DNA of 64,000 nt from Flavobacteriales bacterium (GCA_018402085.1 JAGYJM010000002.1:744001-808000); one strand, 5' to 3'; counted from the first letter of the stretch, positions 45,101 through 55,341 are shown. Made by a program: numbers and translations. Notes: generated by a model not told the origin, from the letters alone.

Positions 45101-46446
45101 TGAGCAGCAGAGTCATAATTACAAGCCACTTCATCGGTGCATCCGTCAGGCAGGAGACAAGAGCCGTCATCTACGTCTGCATTATCGTCGTAGTTACAAG
45201 CCATTGGGTCTGTACACCCTTCAAGGCAATCAGGAATTTGATCGATTTCGTAGGAAATGATTATTACTCCGTTACCTGAATTGACACCTGATTCAGCGAC
45301 ATCCATCGCTGCAGCAGCAAATGATCCTCCACCGAGGCCACCTTGGTAAGGGCACCCCCCGAATTGATTGGATCCGCCGGCACCACCGGAGTAGCCTCCA
45401 CCGCCGCCACCGCCGTTGCCACCGGTGCCACCGCCGCCAAATCCGCCATTGGATTGGGTGATGCATTGGGTATTGTTCTGTTGGTTACCGCCTGCGCCGC
45501 CGTTGACGAACGCACGACCACCGCCGTTACCTCCTCCATTTCCAAGGAGGCCACCGCCACCTGAGCCTCCATCGCCACATCCACCGCTTCCCGGCTGGTA
45601 CTGTCCGCCTGAACCGTTGGTGCCACCGCTGATGTTGCAGTCGCTACCGCCATCGTTGGTGGTGAGTCCGGGATAGCCTTGTTGCCCATTGTATGCGGTA
45701 CCACCACCTCCACCGGCGATTACTAGTGGTGTATCGTCAGAGGTAGTGACGAAAGACCCGCCGCCACCACCACCGGTCGTGCCCGTGGCACTAAGCCCTT
45801 GTTGTCCGACAAGTATTTTGAGGTCATCTCCCGGAGTTACGGTTACGGTACTCACAATGCGTGCACCAAGGCCTGCGTTGGTTCCGCCTCCCTCAGCGCC
45901 GCTGGCGTCGATGGTGATTTCAGTTACGCCTTCGGGAACCGTCCATGTATCAATGCTACCTGAGTAGTTAAATGTAAGTTGATCCGAAGCATCAACAGCA
46001 TCGGCTGAATAGCAGTTACCGCATGCGTCCTCGATGAAATTGCCGCCGCAGGTGCCATTGCAGTCAATGATGTACTCACACGTTCCATCATCGATCGTCG
46101 CGACGGGATCATAATTACAAGCTGTGTCATCTATACAACCGAGATCAAACGTACAACTGCCGTCATTGTAATTGGCTGTTTCCTCGTAGTTGTCTGCTTC
46201 TGGATCCGTGCAGCCCGGGAAGCAATCAGGCGCTGCTCCGTTTGGATCGAAGCAGTTTTCGCAATCGTCGGTGACGAATGTTCCGCCGCAGGTGCCGTTG
46301 CAGTCGATGGTCCAAAGGCAGGAGCCGTCGTTTTCAATGGCAGCCGGATCGAAGTTACAGGCTGATTCAATGGTACACCCGGATTGGGCGTAGAGGTTAG
46401 CGGTAGCAAAGAGGCATACCGCGAGGAGGCTTAGAAAGCGTAGCAT
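39157..46446 (-). CDS. P7: giant secreted protein, five type F glycine-rich domains plus type C; intact
   Basis: 2429 aa, ATG at 46444-46446. The signal peptide MLRFLSLLAVCLFATANLYAQ and the head with three GCTD repeats are almost the same as in P6 and P8. Five type F units of 357 aa (NYSGSIDTWTVPEGVTEI; VGQQGLSATGTTGGGGGGSF; GNGVIIISYEI) are joined by three GCTD repeats and a CGG...CGNC linker. Units 2-4 are the most alike; units 1 and 5 share features such as YNGQQGYPG. The type C domain, nine GCTD repeats and the DLNEDGLVNSSDLLQFL tail follow. There are no frame interruptions. The leader carries the conserved palindrome and CCTAAACCTTACCAAC before the ATG, with no Shine-Dalgarno sequence. 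Exported; surface or matrix role inferred from architecture only. Confidence 0.9.
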   Translation of the reverse strand: MLRFLSLLAVCLFATANLYAQSGCTIESACNFDPAAIENDGSCLWTIDCNGTCGGTFVTDDCENCFDPNGAAPDCFPGCTDPEADNYEETANYNDGSCTFDLGCIDDTACNYDPVATIDDGTCEYIIDCNGTCGGNFIEDACGNCYSADAVDASDQLTFNYSGSIDTWTVPEGVTEITIDASGAEGGGTNAGLGARIVSTVTVTPGDDLKILVGQQGLSATGTTGGGGGGSFVTTSDDTPLVIAGGGGGTAYNGQQGYPGLTTNDGGSDCNISGGTNGSGGQYQPGSGGCGDGGSGGGGLLGNGGGNGGGRAFVNGGAGGNQQNNTQCITQSNGGFGGGGTGGNGGGGGGGYSGGAGGSNQFGGCPYQGGLGGGSFAAAAMDVAESGVNSGNGVIIISYEIDQIPDCLEGCTDPMACNYDDNADVDDGSCLLPDGCTDEVACNYDSAAQCDDGSCILPDGCTDDTACNYDPNAQCDDGSCAFIIDCAGVCGGVFIEDACGNCYDPNGANDNDQITFNYSGNIDSWTVPAGVTEITIDASGAEGGGTNAGLGARIVSTVTVTPGDDLKILVGQQGLSATGTTGGGGGGSFVTTSDDTPLVIAGGGGGTSQDGQQGYPGLTTNDGGSDCTISGGTNGSGGQYQPGPGGCGDGGSGGGGLLGNGGGNGGGRAFVNGGAGGNQQNNTQCITQSNGGFGGGGTGGNGGGGGGGYSGGAGGSNQFGGCPYQGGLGGGSFAAAAMDVAESGVNSGNGVIIISYEIDQIPDCLEGCTDPMACNYDDNADVDDGSCLLPDGCTDETACNYDPAAQCDDGTCILPDGCTDDTACNYDPNAQCDDGSCAFIIDCAGVCGGVFIEDACGNCYDPNGANDNDQITFNYSGNIDSWTVPAGVTEITIDASGAEGGGTNAGLGARIVSTVTVTPGDDLKILVGQQGLSATGVTGGGGGGSFVTTSDDTPLVIAGGGGGTSQDGQQGYPGLTTNDGGSDCNISGGTNGSGGQYQPGPGGCGDGGSGGGGLLGNGGGNGGGRAFVNGGAGGNQQNNTQCITQSNGGFGGGGTGGNGGGGGGGYSGGAGGSNQFGGCPYQGGLGGGSFAAAAVDVAESGVNSGNGIITISYVINLIPECDEGCTDPTACNYDSGAEADDGSCIFPDGCTDETACNYDPAAQCDDGTCILPDGCTDDTACNYDPNAQCDDGSCAFIIDCAGVCGGVFIEDACGNCYDPNGANDNDQITFNYSGNIDSWTVPAGVTEITIDASGAEGGGTNAGLGARIVSTVTVTPGDDLKILVGQQGLSATGTTGGGGGGSFVTTSDDTPLVIAGGGGGTSQDGQQGYPGLTTNDGGSDCNISGGTNGSGGQYQPGSGGCGDGGSGGGGLLGNGGGNGGGRAFVNGGAGGNQQNNTQCITQSNGGFGGGGTGGNGGGGGGGYSGGAGGSNQFGGCPYQGGLGGGSFAAAAMDVAESGVNSGNGVIIISYVINLIPECDEGCTDPTACNYDSGAEADDGSCIFPDGCTDETACNYDPAALCDDGTCILSDGCTDDSACNYDPNAVCDDGSCQFIIDCAGVCGGNFIEDACGNCYDPNTPNASDQLTFNYSGSIDTWTVPAGVTEITIDASGAEGGGTNAGLGARIVSTVTVTPGDDLKILVGQQGQSATGTTGGGGGGSFVTTSDDTPLVIAGGGGGTAYNGQQGYPGLTTNDGGSDCNISGGTNGSGGQYQPGSGGCGDGGSGGGGLLGNGGGNGGGRAFVNGGAGGNQQNNTQCITQSNGGFGGGGTGGNGGGGGGGYSGGAGGSNQFGGCPYQGGLGGGSFAAAAIDVAESGVNSGNGIIIISYELFIAPECTPGCTDATSPNYNPDANFDDGSCIYPGCTDDTACNYDMDANQDDGSCIYVIDCNGVCGGPNITDDCGNCYDPTDEGDSFQFNHTGFLQTFIVPDGVSQVYVEAYGAAGGSYDGGTGGLGAMVGGVLNVTPGQQLKLMVGGEGQDGDGQFSYAGGGGGTFVTDNADNPFLIAGGGGGISGMPVNGNEHASVNETGNDGYSPNNALNYGVGGTAGSGATNAMSGAACGGNGGGLLTDGEASLCEGGSPVSGEAFVNGGSAGVSACGANIAGGYGGGGGGGCHGAGGGGGYSGGGGSYGIGGNGGGGGSFNSADSPAAMAQANSGDGYVIITILNTPLCQPGCIDETADNYDPAANFDDGTCEFSGCTDENADNYDANANIDDGSCIFSGCTYEDATNYNANATVDDGSCIFDIAQDVPGCADMNAVNYNPAVTIDDGSCEYAGCTNEAATNYDATVTYDDGSCIIEGCTDIAAVNYDAEATNDDGSCIYLGCTDLNAANYDVSANQNDGSCEYEGCTDPTACNFDPLATIDNANCISDCYGCTYIDALNFNDLATIDNGTCQFDLANPCPEDLNEDGLVNSSDLLQFLGSFGSACE
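40960..45985 (-). repeat. Type F repeat array inside P7 (five units of 1071 nt)
   Basis: The anchor ATGTATC/ATGAATC falls at 45945, 44874, 43803, 42732 and 41661, exactly 1071 nt (357 codons) apart each time. Unlike the P4, P6 and P8 arrays it carries no indel. Confidence 0.9.
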
Positions 46447-46475
46447 GTTGGTAAGGTTTAGGTAGCGTAAAAGTA

Positions 46476-46491
46476 GGTAATCATCATTACC
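46476..46491. promoter_or_regulatory. Conserved palindrome upstream of P7
   Basis: GGTAATCATCATTACC, about 30 bp before the P7 start, identical to the copy before P6, including the CAAATTGTTAATCAGGCA that follows. Operator or leader hairpin; not determined. Confidence 0.5.
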
Positions 46492-46522
46492 AAATTGTTA
46501 ATCAGGCAGTTTTACTTTTTCA

Positions 46523-46627
46523 CTGCGCGAAAGCGCAGGATGGATTCGGGATCGTTTGTTCAGGTGTGGATACAATCCACACCTACGTTACAATCCGTAC
46601 TTGTAGCCATCCCGCGTTTTTACGCGG
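46523..46627. repeat. Inverted pair of GCATCC-family hairpins between P8 and P7, with a central palindrome
   Basis: Left CTGCGC-GAAA-GCGCAG (46523-46538); right CCGCGT-TTTT-ACGCGG ending at 46627. The central AGGTGTGGAT inverted repeat spans 46562-46584. Almost the same element lies at 38994-39097, so it was copied with the gene flank. Here the right stem is intact. Confidence 0.6.
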
Positions 46628-46632
46628 AAAAG

Positions 46633-46666
46633 AAAAAAGGGAAGACGTAGATCAGCCTTCCCTTTC
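46633..46666 (-). terminator. Rho-independent terminator of P8
   Basis: AAAGGGAAG / CTTCCCTTT stem with a T-rich 3' side on the minus strand, about 20 bp after the P8 stop. Confidence 0.85.
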
Positions 46667-46686
46667 ACTTTATTCGATTTCAGTTT

Positions 46687-49600
46687 CTATTCACATGCTG
46701 ATCCGAAACTTCCGAGGAACTGGAGGAGGTCTGATGAATTCACCAGTCCGTCTTCGTTCAGGTCTTCAGGGCATGGGTTTGCGAGATCAAACTGACAGGA
46801 TCCATCTTCTGCGGTTGCCTCTAAGTCATAGTTCAATGCCTCTGTATACGTACAGCCGTAGCAATCGTAATCGCAGGAACCGTCATCCGTATTAGCGGTA
46901 GGGGCAAAATTGCACGCCGTTGGATCTGTACACCCTTCGATGATGCAGCTTCCGTCGTCGTAGGTTGCTGTAGCATCGTAGTTGGTCGCTGCTACATTGG
47001 TGCAGCCTGCGTACTGGCAGCTGTTGTCTTCGATTGTCGCATCGTCATCGTAGTTGACGGCGTTCTCGTCTGTACAACCGGCGCAGGTGTCGAACTCACA
47101 ACTGTTATCGTCAACGGTTGCCACTGCGAGGTAGTTACAGGCTGTTTCATCGGTACAACCCGGGATGTCTTGGGCGATATCGAAGATGCATGAGCCGTCG
47201 TCTACGCTTGCGTTGGCGTCGTAGTTGGTCGCGTCTTCGTAGGTACAGCCTGAGAAGATACACGAGCCGTCATCGATGTTTGCGTTGGCGTCGTAGTTGT
47301 CAGCGTTTTCGTCGGTGCAACCTGAGAATTCACAGGTGCCGTCGTCGAAGTTGGCTGCCGGATCGTAGTTGTCTGCGGTGTCATCGGTACAGCCCGGCTG
47401 ACAGAGTGGGGTGTTGAGAATCGTGATGATCACGTAACCGTCACCACTGTTGGCCTGGGCCATCGCAGCAGGGGAGTCGGCGCTGTTGAAGCTGCCACCG
47501 CCACCGCCGTTTCCGCCGATGCCGTAGCTGCCGCCACCACCTGAGTATCCGCCGCCGCCGCCGGCTCCGTGGCAGCCACCGCCGCCACCACCGCCGTAGC
47601 CTCCGGCGATGTTTGCACCGCAGGCCGATACGCCTGGGCTACCTCCGTTCACGAAGGCTTCACCTGACACCGGTGATCCGCCTTCACACAGCGAGGCTTC
47701 ACCATCGGTGAGGAGTCCGCCGCCGTTACCGCCGCAGGCTGCTCCGCTCATGGCGTTTGTTGCACCGCTTCCTGCCGTGCCTCCGACGCCGTAGTTGAGG
47801 GCGTTGTTCGGACTGTATCCGTCGTTTCCGGTTTCGTTGACGCTGGCGTGCTCGTTGCCGTTGACCGGCATGCCGCTGATGCCGCCACCACCACCTGCAA
47901 TGAGCAGTGGGTTGTCTGCGTTGTCGGTCACGAAGGTACCGCCACCGCCACCGGCGTAGCTGAACTGTCCGTCACCATCTTGTCCTTCACCACCGACCAT
48001 CAGCTTGAGCTGCTGACCGGGGTTTACGTTGAGCACACCGCCAATCATGGCACCGAGTCCGCCCGTACCGCCGTTGTAGCTGCCGCCGGCAGCGCCGTAG
48101 GCTTCCACGTAGACTTGTGACACGCCGTCAGGCACGATGAAGGTCTGCAGGAATCCGGTATGGTTGAACTGGAAGCTGTCGCCTTCATCGGTCGGATCGT
48201 AGCAGTTGCCACAGTCATCGGTGATGTTTGGACCGCCGCAGACACCGTTACAGTCGATCACATAGATACACGAGCCATCGTCTTGATTGGCACCCATGTC
48301 GTAGTTGCATGCTGTATCATCGGTACAACCCGGGTAGATACAAGATCCATCGTCGAAGTTGGCATCGGGGTTGTAGTTCGGAGAAGTTGCGTCGGTGCAG
48401 CCCGGGGTGCATTCGGGGATGGTATTGAAATAGAGGATGACGTGTCCGTTCCCTTGGTTCACTCCTGCATTGGCAGTAACCAGGGCGCCATCGTAGTAGC
48501 TTCCACCACCACCTCCGTTACCGGAGCTGTTGTTGGCACCACCACCACCGGAGTAACCACCACCACCGCCACCGCCGTGCCAGCATGCTCCTCCTCCGCC
48601 GTAACCTCCGTCAACACCGGAGTTTCCGGTGCCTGAGCAGCCGGTGCATACGCCACCGGTGAAGGTGTCGAAGGTGCCACCGCCAACGAGAGGTCCATTC
48701 ACACAGTTAGCACTTGAACCAGCGGAGTTCCAGCCTCCGCCACCACCGCTTCCGCACCAGTCACCTGCGTTACCACCATTTCCATTGGTGCCACCGGTAT
48801 ATCCATTGCTTGAGTTGCCTCCGCTTTCCTGTGTACGTCCTTCACCACCGGGAGTGCTGTTGTAGGCACCGCCACCGCCACCTGCGATAACAAGGGGTGT
48901 GTTTCCGGTCCAGATGAATGAGCCACCGCCTCCGCCGCCACCGTAATTGGTTCCGGCGTCGTTGATTTTGGTATCTCCTTCACCGCCGACAAGTATGCTG
49001 ATCAGATCACCGGGAGTCACACTGACCGTAGCTCTGATCTGCGCACCGAACCCTCCGATGGCCAGGTTACCCGGACTGTTGCCGCCCTGTGCACCGAATG
49101 CTTCGATGTCGATTTCAGTGACGCCGTCAGGTACGGTCCATGTCTGTAGGCTACCGGTGTAGTTAAACTCAAGTTCACCCTGCAGACCGCCACCTTCGTA
49201 GCAGTTGCCGCAGGCATCTTCGATGAAGTTGCCTCCGCAGACGCCTGCACAGTCAATGACAAAGGCACACGAGCCATTGTCGCACTGTGCGTTAGGATCG
49301 TAGTTACAAGCCGTATCGTCGGTACATCCGTCAGGGAGGATGCAGGTGCCATCGTCGCACGTTGCTGCGGGGTCGTAGTTACAAGCTGTTTCATCGGTAC
49401 ACCCATCAGGAAGTACACACGAACCGTCATCTACATCTGCTGCATCGTCGTAGTTACAGGCAAGTGGGTCGGTACATCCGGAGTTACACTCGGGGATGCT
49501 GTTGAAGTAGAAGGTAACGCTTCCGTTCCCTTGGTTCACTCCTGCATTGGCAGTAACCAGGGCGCCATCGTAGTAGCTTCCACCACCACCTCCGTTACCG

Positions 49601-52600
49601 GAGCTGTTGTTGGCACCACCACCACCGGAGTAACCACCACCACCGCCACCGCCGTGCCAGCATGCTCCTCCTCCGCCGTAACCTCCGTCAACACCGGAGT
49701 TTCCGGTGCCTGAGCAGCCGGTGCATACGCCACCGGTGAAGGTGTCGAAGGTGCCACCGCCAACGAGAGGTCCATTCACACAGTTAGCGCTTGAACCAGC
49801 GGAGTTCCAACCGCCGCCACCACCGCTTCCGCACCAGTCACCTGCGTTACCACCATTTCCATTGGTGCCACCGGTATATCCATTGCTTGAGTTGCCTCCG
49901 CTTTCCTGTGTACGTCCTTCACCACCGGGAGTGCTGTTATAGGCACCACCGCCACCGCCTGCGATAACGAGCGGTGTGTTTCCGGTCCAGATGAATGAAC
50001 CACCGCCGCCGCCGCCACCGTAGTTGGTTCCGGCATCGTTGATTTTGGTATCGCCTTCTCCGCCGACAAGTATGCTGATCAGATCACCGGGAGTCACACT
50101 GACCGTAGCTCTGATCTGCGCACCGAACCCGCCTGTGGCCAGGTTACCCGGACTGTTGCCGCCCTGGGCACCGAATGCTTCGATATCGATTTCATTGACG
50201 CCGTCAGGTACGGTCCATGTCTGTAGACTACCGGTGTAGTTGAATTCGAGTTCACCCTGCAGACCGCCACCTTCGTAGCAGTTGCCACAGGCGTCTTCGA
50301 TGAAGGTTCCGCCGCAGACGCCAGCACAGTCGATGACATAGGCACAAGAGCCATTGTCACACTGTGCGTTAGGATCGTAGTTACAAGCTGTATCGTCAGT
50401 ACATCCGTCGGGGAGTATGCAGGTGCCATCATCACACGTAGCAGCAGGATCGTAGTTACAAGCTGTATCATCTGTACACCCATCAGGAAGTACACACGAG
50501 CCATCATCTACATCTGCTGCATCGTCGTAGTTACAAGCGAGTGGGTCGGTACATCCGGAGTTACACTCGGGGATGCTGTTGAAGTAGAGGATGACCTGTC
50601 CGTTACCTTGGTTGACTCCAGCGTTTGCAGTGACGAGCATTCCGTCGTAGTAGCTTCCGCCGCCACCTCCGTTACCGGAGCTGTTGTTGGCACCACCACC
50701 ACCGGAGTAGCCACCTCCACCGCCGCCGCCGTGCCAGCAGGCACCACCACCGCCGTAGCCACCGTCGACACCGGAGTTACCGGTACCTGAGCATCCGGTG
50801 CATACTCCACCGGTGAAGGTATCGAAAGTGCCACCACCAACGAGAGGTCCGGACACACAATCTGCGCTGGAACCAGCGGAGTTCCAACCACCGCCACCGC
50901 CACTTCCGCACCAGTCACCTGCGTTACCACCGTTACCGTTGGTACCTCCGGTGAATCCATTGCTTGAATTTCCACCACTTTCCTGTGTACGTCCTTCACC
51001 ACCGGGAGTGCTGTTATAGGCACCGCCGCCACCGCCTGCGATAACGAGCGGTGTGTTTCCGGTCCAGATGAATGAACCACCGCCGCCGCCGCCACCGTAG
51101 TTGGTTCCGGCATCGTTGATTTTGGTATCGCCTTCTCCGCCGACAAGTATGCTGAGCACATCACCCGGAGTCACACTGACCGTAGCTCTGATCTGCGCAC
51201 CGAACCCGCCGATGGCCAGGTCACCCGGGCTGTTGCCGCCTTGGGCACCGAATGCTTCGATGTCGATTTCATTGACGCCGTCAGGCACGGTCCATGTCTG
51301 TAGGCTACCGGTGTAGTTGAATTCGAGTTCACCCTGCAGACCGCCACCTTCGTAGCAGTTGCCGCATGCGTCTTCGATGAAGGTTCCGCCGCAGACGCCA
51401 GCACAGTCGATGACATAGGCACAAGAGCCATTGTCACACTGTGCGTTAGGATCGTAGTTACAAGCTGTATCGTCAGTACATCCGTCGGGGAGTATGCAGG
51501 TGCCATCATCACACGTAGCAGCAGGATCGTAGTTACAAGCTGTATCGTCGGTACACCCATCAGGAAGTACGCAAGAACCATCATCTACATCTGCTGCATC
51601 GTCGTAGTTACAAGCAAGCGGGTCGGTACATCCGGAGTTGCATTCGGGGATGCTGTTGAAGTAGAGGATGACCTGTCCGTTACCTTGGTTGACTCCAGCG
51701 TTTGCAGTGACGAGCATTCCGTCGTAGTAGCTTCCGCCGCCACCTCCGTTACCGGAGCTGTTGTTGGCACCACCACCACCGGAGTAGCCACCTCCACCGC
51801 CGCCGCCGTGCCAGCATGCTCCTCCTCCGCCGTAACCTCCGTCAACACCGGAGTTTCCGGTGCCTGAGCAGCCGGTGCATACGCCACCGGTGAAGGTGTC
51901 GAAGGTGCCACCGCCAACGAGAGGTCCATTCACACAGTTAGCGCTTGAACCAGCGGAGTTCCAACCGCCGCCACCACCGCTTCCGCACCAGTCACCTGCG
52001 TTACCACCATTTCCATTGGTGCCACCGGTATATCCATTGCTTGAGTTGCCTCCGCTTTCCTGTGTACGTCCTTCACCACCGGGAGTGCTGTTATAGGCAC
52101 CGCCGCCACCACCTGCGATAACGAGCGGTGTGTTTCCGGTCCAGATGAATGAACCACCGCCGCCGCCGCCACCGTAATTGGTTCCGGCGTCGTTGATTTT
52201 GGTATCTCCTTCACCGCCGACAAGTATGCTGATCAGATCACCGGGAGTCACACTGACCGTAGCTCTGATCTGCGCACCGAACCCTCCGATGGCCAGGTTA
52301 CCCGGACTGTTGCCGCCCTGTGCACCGAATGCTTCGATGTCGATTTCAGTGACGCCGTCAGGTACGGTCCATGTCTGTAGGCTACCGGTGTAGTTAAACT
52401 CAAGTTCACCCTGCAGACCGCCACCTTCGTAGCAGTTACCGCATGCGTCTTCGATGAAGTTGCCTCCGCAGACGCCTGCACAGTCAATGACAAAGGCACA
52501 CGAGCCATTGTCGCACTGTGCGTTAGGATCGTAGTTACAAGCCGTATCGTCGGTACATCCGTCAGGGAGGATGCAGGTGCCATCGTCGCACGTTGCTGCG

Positions 52601-55022
52601 GGGTCGTAGTTACAAGCTGTTTCATCGGTACACCCATCAGGAAGTACACACGAACCGTCATCTACATCTGCTGCATCGTCGTAGTTACAGGCAAGTGGGT
52701 CGGTACATCCGGAGTTACACTCGGGGATGCTGTTGAAGTAGAAGGTAACGCTTCCGTTCCCTTGGTTCACTCCTGCATTGGCAGTAACCAGGGCGCCATC
52801 GTAGTAGCTTCCACCACCACCTCCGTTACCGGAGCTGTTGTTGGCACCACCACCACCGGAGTAACCACCACCACCGCCACCGCCGTGCCAGCATGCTCCT
52901 CCTCCGCCGTAACCTCCGTCAACACCGGAGTTTCCGGTGCCTGAGCAGCCGGTGCATACTCCACCGGTGAAGGTATCGAAAGTGCCACCACCAACGAGAG
53001 GTCCGATTCACACAGTTAGCGCTTGGAACCAGCGGAGTTCCAACCACCGCCACCACCGCTTCCGCACCAGTCACCTGCGTTACCACCGTTTCCATTGGTA
53101 CCACCGGTATATCCATTGCTTGAATTTCCACCACTTTCCTGTGTACGTCCTTCACCACCGGGAGTGCTGTTATAGGCACCGCCGCCACCACCTGCGATAA
53201 CGAGCGGTGTGTTTCCGGTCCAGATGAATGAACCACCGCCGCCGCCGCCACCGTAATTGGTTCCGGCGTCGTTGATTTTGGTATCTCCTTCACCGCCGAC
53301 AAGTATGCTGATCAGATCACCGGGAGTCACACTGACCGTAGCTCTGATCTGCGCACCGAACCCTCCGATGGCCAGGTTACCCGGACTGTTGCCGCCCTGT
53401 GCACCGAATGCTTCGATGTCGATTTCAGTGACGCCGTCAGGTACGGTCCATGTCTGTAGGCTACCGGTGTAGTTAAACTCAAGTTCACCCTGCAGACCGC
53501 CACCTTCGTAGCAGTTACCGCATGCGTCTTCGATGAAGTTGCCTCCGCAGACGCCTGCACAGTCAATGACAAAGGCACACGAGCCATTGTCGCACTGTGC
53601 GTTAGGATCGTAGTTACAAGCCGTATCGTCGGTACATCCGTCAGGGAGGATGCAGGTGCCATCGTTGCACGTTGCTGCGGGGTCGTAGTTACAAGCTGTT
53701 TCATCGGTACACCCATCAGGAAGTACACACGAACCGTCATCTACATCTGCTGCATCGTCGTAGTTACAGGCAAGTGGGTCGGTACATCCGGAGTTACACT
53801 CGGGGATGCTGTTGAAGTAGAAGGTAACGCTTCCGTTCCCTTGGTTCACTCCTGCATTGGCAGTAACCAGGGCGCCATCGTAGTAGCTTCCACCACCACC
53901 TCCGTTACCGGAGCTGTTGTTGGCACCACCACCACCGGAGTAACCACCACCACCGCCACCGCCGTGCCAGCATGCTCCTCCTCCGCCGTAACCTCCGTCA
54001 ACACCGGAGTTTCCGGTGCCTGAGCAGCCGGTGCATACGCCACCGGTGAAGGTGTCGAAGGTGCCACCGCCAACGAGAGGTCCATTCACACAGTTAGCAC
54101 TTGAACCAGCGGAGTTCCAGCCTCCGCCACCACCGCTTCCGCACCAGTCACCTGCGTTACCACCATTTCCATTGGTACCACCGGTATATCCATTGCTTGA
54201 GTTGCCTCCGCTTTCCTGTGTACGTCCTTCACCACCGGGAGTGCTGTTGTAGGCACCGCCACCACCGCCTGCGATAACAAGGGGTGTGTTTCCGGTCCAG
54301 ATGAATGAGCCACCGCCTCCGCCGCCACCGTAATTGGTTCCGGCGTCGTTGATTTTGGTATCTCCTTCACCGCCGACAAGTATGCTGATCAGATCACCGG
54401 GAGTCACACTGACCGTAGCTCTGATCTGCGCACCGAACCCTCCGATGGCCAGGTTACCCGGACTGTTGCCGCCCTGTGCACCGAATGCTTCGATGTCGAT
54501 TTCAGTGACGCCGTCAGGCACGGTCCATGTCTGTAGGCTGCCGGTGTAGTTAAACTCAAGTTCACCCTGCAGACCGCCACCTTCGTAACAGTTACCGCAT
54601 GCGTCTTCGATGAAGGTTCCGCCGCACGTACCATTGCAGTCAATGACGTACTCACAGGTACCATCATCGATGGTTGCTACCGGATCGTAGTTACATGCCG
54701 TATCATCTATGCAGCCCAGATCAAACGTACAACTGCCGTCATTATAGTTAGCGGTTTCATCGTAGTTGTCTGCTTCGGGATCGTTACAGCCCGGGAAACA
54801 GTCTGGCGCTGCTCCGTTTGGATCGAAGCAGTTTTCACAGTCATCTGTAACAAATGTTCCACCGCAGGTGCCGTTACAGTCGATGGTCCAAAGGCAGGAA
54901 CCGTCGTTTTCAATGGCCGCAGGATCGAAGTTACAGGCTGATTCAATGGTACACCCTGATTGGGCGTATAGGTTGGCAGTAGCAAAGAGGCATACCGCTA
55001 GGAGGCTCAGAAAGCGTAGCAT
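46687..55022 (-). CDS. P8: giant secreted protein, six type H glycine-rich domains plus type C; frame broken by two 1-bp insertions near 53000
   Basis: ATG at 55020-55022; about 2777 aa if two extra bases are removed. The signal peptide is MLRFLSLLAVCLFATANLYAQ, followed by a head with three GCTD repeats. Six type H units of 359 aa (NYTGSLQTWTVPDGVTEI; GGEGDTKINDAGTNYGGGGG; WCGSGGGGGWNSAGSS; GGVCTGCSGTGNSGVDGGYG) are joined by three GCTD repeats and a CGG...CGNCYEGGG linker. The type C domain, eight GCTD repeats and the DLNEDGLVNSSDLLQFL tail follow. The frame from the start reaches a stop at 53016, in unit 2 just after NSAGS. The downstream frame resumes beyond it and runs to 46687. The break consists of two extra G, near 53000 and 53025, where the sequence looks like a merge of two sister-copy variants. 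P1 carries a related single domain. Exported; role unknown. Confidence 0.85.
48415..54570 (-). repeat. Type H repeat array inside P8 (six units of 1077 nt)
   Basis: The anchor TGTCTGTAG falls at 54528, 53451, 52372, 51295, 50218 and 49141. All spacings are 1077 nt except 53451 to 52372, which is 1079 and contains the two extra bases noted for P8. Units 4 and 5 differ from the others by VNEI for VTEI, and one unit has a distinct DCVSGPL segment near 50850. Confidence 0.9.
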
Positions 55023-55043
55023 GATGGATAAGGTTTAGGTACT

Positions 55044-55051
55044 CAAATTTA
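55044..55051 (-). promoter_or_regulatory. Possible Bacteroidota -7 box of P8
   Basis: TAAATTTG on the minus strand fits TAnnTTTG, 22 bp upstream of the P8 ATG. No TTTG-type -33 element is found at the usual distance, so this is tentative. Confidence 0.35.
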
Positions 55052-55341
55052 GGCTATTCTTGTTAACGAAGCATTAAGCAGTTGATTTATGGTGATTTTG
55101 GGTTCGTACTCCTCTGTTATCCTCAGAGCATTTCACAAGGTGAACTCCGGGAAACAGTCATCAGGACTGAGTTAGAGAGAGTCAAGGAATCACCAGTGAA
55201 AACCGAGATGTTGTCGCATCATTGATGGACGATTGTTGATGCAGGCTCGTTCCGGTCAGTTCGCATTTCATTTGATGACCGAAGATCAATATTCCAGTGC
55301 ACTGTCGTTTATGGCTGATTTCTACATAAAGATTGCAAGCT

